From the NCBI GenBank assembly GCA_029263635.1, contig JAJUFY010000008.1, positions 1 to 17,224 on the forward strand: a DNA stretch of 17,224 bases. The letters run 5' to 3'. Below are positions 14,347 to 17,224 of this stretch, piece by piece. How positions within the stretch are numbered: position 1 is the first letter of the stretch; each line of letters begins with the position of its first letter. The notes below the pieces were generated by a model, which worked only from the letters and a program-made list of their open reading frames with translations, was not told the DNA's origin and searched no databases. Position numbers and translations under genes: made by a program. Source of the stretch: Ectothiorhodospiraceae bacterium (GTDB lineage Bacteria; Pseudomonadota; Gammaproteobacteria; Nitrococcales; AK92).

Positions 14347-15393
14347 TCAGTCGTTGGCCGCCGAATCCGGCAGGGCCCTAGGCGCGGCGGCGCGGCCGGT
14401 CCAGCCGGCCAGATTGCTCTCGACCAGGTCGGCCAGCAGTTCGATGTGGGGCTGGTCGTCGTTCAGGCACGGAATGTAATGGAATTGCTCGCCGCCGGCG
14501 TTGAGGAAGAGCGCGCGGTTGACCATGGCGTTCTCTTCCAGCGTTTCCAGGCAGTCGGCGGCAAAGCCGGGACAGGCCAGATCGACCCGGCGCACGCCGC
14601 TCCGGGCCAGCTGTTCGAGGGTCTTGTCGGTGTATGGCGTCAGCCACTGCTGCGGCCCGAAGCGGGACTGGAAAGTGACTATCCAGTCGCCGTCAGCGAG
14701 CCCCAGGCGCTCGGCGATCAGCCGGCCGCTGGCATGGCACTGCTCGGCGTAGGGATCGCCCCGGCTGACATAGCGCTTCGGGATGCCGTGGAAAGACAGC
14801 AGCAGTCGCTCGCCGCGGCCGTGCGCCTGCCAATGGTCACGGATCTTGTCGGCAATGGCATCGATATAGCCGGGATCGGCATGGTAGTCGCGCACGAAAC
14901 GCAGGGCCGGGATGTCCCGCTGGCGGCGCAGCACGGCGGCCACCGCATCCATGACCGAGGCGGTGGTCGTGGCCGAATACTGCGGATACAGCGGCAGCAC
15001 CAGCAGCCGCCGCACGCCGGCGTCGGCCAGCTCCCGCATGGCCGTGCCGATTGACGGCTTGCCGTAACGCATGGCGAGTGTCACCGGGATCGGCTGCCCC
15101 AGGCGTTGCCCGAGGCGTTCGGCCAGGGCCTGCTGCTGGCGGCGGGAGATCGCCAGCAGCGGCGAGCCCTGGTCCGTCCAGATCTTGGCGTAGGCCTGGG
15201 CCGACCGGGCTGGCCGGACCCTGAGGATCACTCCGTGCAGGATCGGCCGCCAGAGCAGGCGCGGGGTTTCCACCACCCGCGGGTCGGCCAGGAATTCCGC
15301 CAGGTAGCGCCGCAGTGCCCGCGGCGTCGGGGCATCGGGAGTGCCGAGGTTGACCAGCAGCACTCCGATGTCGTTCCCCGCGCGATGCTCCAT
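14347..15393 (-). CDS. hemH: Ferrochelatase (protoporphyrin ferrochelatase)
   Basis: The 348-residue enzyme inserts ferrous iron into protoporphyrin IX, the last step of heme b synthesis, at the cytoplasmic face of the membrane. Signatures are VLLVNLGTPDAPT near the N-terminus, LPLYPQYSATTTASV (133-147), the LLSFHGIPKRY segment with the metal-binding histidine (H202), and CPGFAADCLETLEE (274-287) with the conserved acidic residues. Length is normal. Cysteines at 219, 274 and 281 are present, but I would not claim an iron-sulfur cluster. The ATG at 15391-15393 lies 10 bp after the maeB stop, so the two are cotranscribed. It is separate from the hemC-hemX-hemY cluster about 6 kb away. Confidence 0.96.
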   Translation of the reverse strand: MEHRAGNDIGVLLVNLGTPDAPTPRALRRYLAEFLADPRVVETPRLLWRPILHGVILRVRPARSAQAYAKIWTDQGSPLLAISRRQQQALAERLGQRLGQPIPVTLAMRYGKPSIGTAMRELADAGVRRLLVLPLYPQYSATTTASVMDAVAAVLRRQRDIPALRFVRDYHADPGYIDAIADKIRDHWQAHGRGERLLLSFHGIPKRYVSRGDPYAEQCHASGRLIAERLGLADGDWIVTFQSRFGPQQWLTPYTDKTLEQLARSGVRRVDLACPGFAADCLETLEENAMVNRALFLNAGGEQFHYIPCLNDDQPHIELLADLVESNLAGWTGRAAAPRALPDSAAND

Positions 15394-15403
15394 GCCGCTC
15401 GCC

Positions 15404-17224
15404 TCAGGCGCTCTCGCTGTCGTCCTGGGCGGAATTGCCGGCCAGCAGCGAGGCTTCGACGCCGGCCAGCGCGCTCATGTTGACGATGCCGCGCACCGTG
15501 GTGCTCGGTGTCAGCACGTGGGCCGGCTTGTCGGTGCCAAGCAGGATCGGCCCGACCGTCACCGCGTCGGCCAGCGTGCGCAGCAGGTTGAAGGCGATGT
15601 TGGCAGCGTCCAGGTTCGGCATGATCAGCAGGTTGGCGGTTTCCTTGAAGCGGGCGTTCGGGAACACCCGCTCGCGGATCAGCGGCGAGATCGCCGCATC
15701 GGCCTGCATCTCGCCTTCCACCTGCAGCGAAGGATCCCGGTCCTCGATCAGCTGCAGCGCCTCCCGCATCTTGACCGCGGAAGGATCGTCGGAACCGCCG
15801 AAGCTGGAGTGAGACACCAGCGCCACCCGGGGCGTCAGCCCGAACCGGCGCACCGCATCGGCGGCCAGGATGGTCATCTCGGCGATCTGATGCGCGCTGG
15901 GGTTGGTGTTGACGTAGGTATCGCAGATGAACAGCGTGCCCTTGGGCATGATCAGCACGTTCAGCGCCGCCATGTTGCGCACGCCCGGACGGGGGCCGAT
16001 CACCTGCTCGACATAGGTGAGCTGGTGGTGGTAGCGGCCGACCAGACCGCCCAGCATGGCATCGGCCTCGCCGCGGCGGACCATCAGCGCGGCAATGACG
16101 GTGTTGCGGGTGCGGACGATGTTGCGCGCCCGGGCCGGGGTCACGCCGCGCCGCTCCATGATGCTGTGGTAGAGCTGCCAGTACTCCTTGAAGCGCGGAT
16201 CGTCTTCCGGATCCACCAGCTCGAAGTCGCGGTCGATCTCGAGCCGCAGGCCGAGCCGCTTGATGCGCATCTCCACCACCCGGCGGCGGCCGATCAGGAT
16301 CGGCTTGACCAGGCCGTCGTCGAGCACGGCCTGCGTCGCCCGCAGCACCCGCTCCTCCTCGCCCTCGGCGTAGACCACCCGGCGCGGATCGAGCCGGGCG
16401 CGCTCGAAGATCGGCTTCATCACCAGCCCGGACTGGAACACGAACTGGTTCAGCTTGAGCTGGTAGGCGGTGAAGTCTTCGATCGGCCGGGTCGCCACGC
16501 CGGAATCCATCGCGGCCTTGGCCACGGCCGGCGCCACCCGCACGATCAGGCGCGGGTCGAACGGCTTGGGGATGATGTACTCGGGGCCGAACTGCAGCGG
16601 CTTGCCGCCGTAGGCGGCCACCACCAGGTCCGAGGCCTCCTGCTGCGCCAGGTCGGCGATGGCCTTCACTGCCGCCAGCTTCATCTCCTCGTTGATGGTG
16701 GTCGCGCCGACGTCCAGCGCGCCGCGGAAGATGAACGGGAAGCAGAGGACGTTGTTGACCTGGTTCGGGTAGTCGGAACGGCCGGTGGCGATGATGGCGT
16801 CCGGCCGCACTTCCTTGGCGAGCTCCGGCAGGATCTCGGGCACCGGGTTGGCCAGCGCCAGGATCAGCGGGTTTTCCGCCATCTCCTTGACCATTTCCTG
16901 CTTCAGCACGTCGGGGCCCGACAGGCCGAGGAAAATGTCCGCGCCCTTGATGGCCTCGCCCAGGGTGCGGCAGTCGGTGTCGGCGGCGTATTCCTGCTTG
17001 CGCGGGTCCATGGACACCGTGCGGCCCTGGTAGATGACGCCCTTGGAGTCGCAGGCGATGATGTTTTCCTTGCGGGCGCCCAGCGCCACCAGCAGGTCCA
17101 GGCAGGCGATGGCCGCCGCGCCGGCGCCGCTGGTGACGATCTTGACGTCTTCGATGTTCTTCCCGACCAGGCGCAGGCCGTTGACGATGGCGGCGGCGGA
17201 GACGATGGCGGTGCCGTGCTGGTC
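15404..17224 (-). CDS. maeB: NADP-dependent malic enzyme with phosphotransacetylase-like C-terminus (MaeB), 5' end missing
   Basis: The frame runs off the right edge: the codons at the window end read DQHGTAI, a conserved core of the malic enzyme domain, so about 150 N-terminal residues and the start lie outside. The visible 606 residues hold the NADP-binding TSGAGAAAIA (31-40), LGLSGPDVL and EILPELAKEVRPDAIIATGRSDYPNQVNN of the malic enzyme. A full phosphate-acetyltransferase-like domain follows (about the last 320 residues, with RVALVSHSSFGGSDDPSA and NLLIMPNLDAANIAFNLL). The enzyme decarboxylates malate to pyruvate, making NADPH; the C-terminal domain usually regulates it through acetyl-CoA and is not catalytic. 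hemH follows after 10 bp. Confidence 0.95.
   Translation of the reverse strand, partial: DQHGTAIVSAAAIVNGLRLVGKNIEDVKIVTSGAGAAAIACLDLLVALGARKENIIACDSKGVIYQGRTVSMDPRKQEYAADTDCRTLGEAIKGADIFLGLSGPDVLKQEMVKEMAENPLILALANPVPEILPELAKEVRPDAIIATGRSDYPNQVNNVLCFPFIFRGALDVGATTINEEMKLAAVKAIADLAQQEASDLVVAAYGGKPLQFGPEYIIPKPFDPRLIVRVAPAVAKAAMDSGVATRPIEDFTAYQLKLNQFVFQSGLVMKPIFERARLDPRRVVYAEGEEERVLRATQAVLDDGLVKPILIGRRRVVEMRIKRLGLRLEIDRDFELVDPEDDPRFKEYWQLYHSIMERRGVTPARARNIVRTRNTVIAALMVRRGEADAMLGGLVGRYHHQLTYVEQVIGPRPGVRNMAALNVLIMPKGTLFICDTYVNTNPSAHQIAEMTILAADAVRRFGLTPRVALVSHSSFGGSDDPSAVKMREALQLIEDRDPSLQVEGEMQADAAISPLIRERVFPNARFKETANLLIMPNLDAANIAFNLLRTLADAVTVGPILLGTDKPAHVLTPSTTVRGIVNMSALAGVEASLLAGNSAQDDSESA

Overview
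This window looks like chromosomal DNA from a high-GC gammaproteobacterium. The evidence is gene content and order: a hemC-hemX-hemY run facing away from argH, a NADP malic enzyme of the MaeB type, SirB2, and an E. coli-type HemY rather than the Bacillus enzyme of that name. Species cannot be read from the sequence. I see no insertion sequence, prophage, CRISPR array, tRNA or rRNA. Almost everything is core metabolism.

Layout. Positions 1-763 hold no gene I can support; the stretch is dense in inverted repeats and includes a terminator-like hairpin with a T-run near 412-444. Rightward genes follow: a glucose-6-phosphate 1-epimerase (YeaD-like), a TonB-dependent outer-membrane receptor resembling the YncD/PqqU subgroup, a zinc-independent quinone oxidoreductase, and a small alkyltransferase-like DNA-repair protein that overlaps it. 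Converging on these from the right is the leftward block hemC, a 38-codon ORF, hemX and hemY. A 493-bp gap with DnaA-box-like sites separates hemC from divergent argH. argH and cysK run rightward. They converge on a long leftward series: the partial maeB (running off the right edge), hemH, sirB2, a lysophospholipid acyltransferase, a metallo-beta-lactamase-fold hydrolase and a small unknown protein.

How the genes fit together. Heme synthesis is represented twice: hydroxymethylbilane synthase (hemC) with the accessory membrane proteins HemX and HemY, and ferrochelatase (hemH) just downstream of maeB. argH ends arginine synthesis and cysK ends cysteine synthesis. The rest are housekeeping or uptake functions.

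The points most worth a second look are: (1) hemD, normally between hemC and hemX in gammaproteobacteria, is absent, and its place is taken by about 166 bp containing a short ORF whose stop overlaps the hemX start as ATGA; (2) a cluster of phased DnaA-box-like sequences, one a perfect match, lies beside an AT-rich patch in the hemC-argH gap; (3) the alkyltransferase-like gene has no usual start codon at the right place and may begin with CTG in a CTGA overlap; (4) the structured left-edge region is unexplained. I found no clear new multi-gene system.
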